NCBI RefSeq assembly: GCF_001039355.2
Contig: NW_019774447.1
Coordinates: 146,610-210,609, forward strand
Reading direction: 5' to 3'
From: Lingula anatina
Taxonomy: Eukaryota > Brachiopoda > Lingulata > Lingulida > Lingulidae
Length of the DNA stretch: 64,000 nt
Shown here in pieces: positions 63,369 to 64,000 of this stretch. The notes below the pieces were generated by a model. It was not told where the DNA came from. It saw only the letters and a program-made list of their open reading frames with translations, and searched no databases. A program made the position numbers and the translations under genes. Positions within the stretch are counted from its first letter, which is position 1; each line of letters begins with the position of its first letter.

Positions 63369-63594
63369 ATTTAGTCAACCAGAGCCGGGGTTTACAAAAC
63401 GAATCTTCCCAATTTGATTTGAGCTGTAAAAACTTCATTTACATGTACTCACACACACAGCTATACTAAAACTATGTAGAGATGTGTTAAAGTGTGTATT
63501 ACTTTGCTTATTGGAGAGAAACCGCATCATCGAGTCCAAAGAACCCGAATGACCTTCAAGGCAGGTTATTACAAGGTTTTACAGGTAAGACCAA

Positions 63595-63817
63595 GACTCC
63601 GTTCACATGAAAAATCTATTCTCTAAAAAACTATTTTCTATTCGCGGTATCTTATGATCACTCCGAGCGCAGCCAAGAATTAATTACAGCTTTGGAAGTA
63701 ACTGGCTCGCGCTGCCAGTAATTAAGCCGCGGGGTATTCAGGGCACAGACCGTGATCACAAGATACCGCGAATAGAAAATAGATTTTTAGAAAATAGACT
63801 TGTCATGTGAACGGTCC
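63595..63817. mobile_element. Palindromic MITE, 223 bp
   Basis: Absent from the matching site in copy 1 (AGACCAACTG near 59848). Long inverted ends: CCGTTCACATG, AAAATCTATT, TATTTTCTATTCGCGGTATC and TGATCAC all recur inverted on the right. It is flanked by CCAA on both sides, a possible 4-bp target duplication. No coding capacity. Confidence 0.7.
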
Positions 63818-64000
63818 CCAACTGTAGATTTTTTTCTGTGAAACTTCGAGTAGTTCCTGGAAGCGGAATATGGTCCATGTGTACCCAAAATAAGGTTCTT
63901 TATAAACGTACCGTGTACATGTACATGTACTTTTATGCACTGTGCATCAACTAAATGAATTAAAGATACATACAAAGTCAATTTTTTGTCATAAAAACCA

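Larger units (their letters stand above)
61082..63962. repeat. Large direct duplicate, copy 2 (pairs with 55716-59983)
   Basis: Starts immediately after the single 'n' at 61079. It has an empty transposon site at 61892-61893 and a private palindromic element at 63595-63817. Confidence 0.85.

Overview
The window reads as the nuclear genome of a marine bilaterian invertebrate. Genes are split into small exons with canonical GT/AG borders, introns are AT-rich, dinucleotide microsatellites (CT/CA, GT/GA) and small terminal-inverted-repeat transposons are abundant, and the gene families fit: CLCA, an ASIC-like DEG/ENaC channel, a PAN+fibrinogen protein, and membrane-bound peritrophin-type chitin-binding proteins. 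I cannot separate mollusc, brachiopod or amphioxus from the sequence alone. There are three N gaps (2066-2237, 14770-14794, 36198-36852) and two single 'n' bases (4340, 61079).

Layout. (1) 1-18.45 kb: a minus-strand cluster of one receptor family, built as signal peptide, one peritrophin-A-like (CBM14) chitin-binding domain, Thr-rich mucin-like stalk, one transmembrane helix and a tyrosine-rich cytoplasmic tail with ITAM-like spacing. Gene B (6455-11212) is complete in five exons. Gene A2 (12837-17388) is complete except for one small expected exon. Gene A1 (1-3277) is a recent duplicate of A2 whose tail lies outside the window. An orphan pair of 5' exons (4383-5215) and a frameshifted tail remnant (14478-14560) belong to the same cluster. 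(2) 18.5-22.2 kb: no gene seen, interspersed repeats. (3) 22228-23966, minus: a secreted PAN/Apple plus fibrinogen-C protein in four exons. (4) 27744-30778, minus: a secreted or membrane ectodomain with a somatomedin-B-like motif and two apparent frameshifts. (5) 34279-46652, plus: a complete 13-exon CLCA-family gene (1321 aa). (6) 48421-54054, minus: a complete 8-exon ASIC-like DEG/ENaC subunit (638 aa) carrying a collagen-like Gly-X-Y insert after TM1. (7) 55.7-64 kb: two near-identical blocks, each with one small conserved exon, differing by a Tc1/mariner-type insertion in one and a palindromic element in the other.

Gene models were assembled by hand from splice sites and phase. For gene B, the PAN/FReD gene, CLCA and the DEG/ENaC gene, every exon junction closes in phase and the summed length is divisible by three, which supports these models strongly. 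Functions are inferred from family resemblance.

The most notable observations are the chitin-binding ITAM-like receptor cluster, whose ligand domain has diverged more than its own introns between duplicates; the collagen-like insert in an ion-channel ectodomain; and the single-n junctions sitting exactly at duplication breakpoints, which raise the possibility that some 'tandem duplicates' are unmerged haplotypes.
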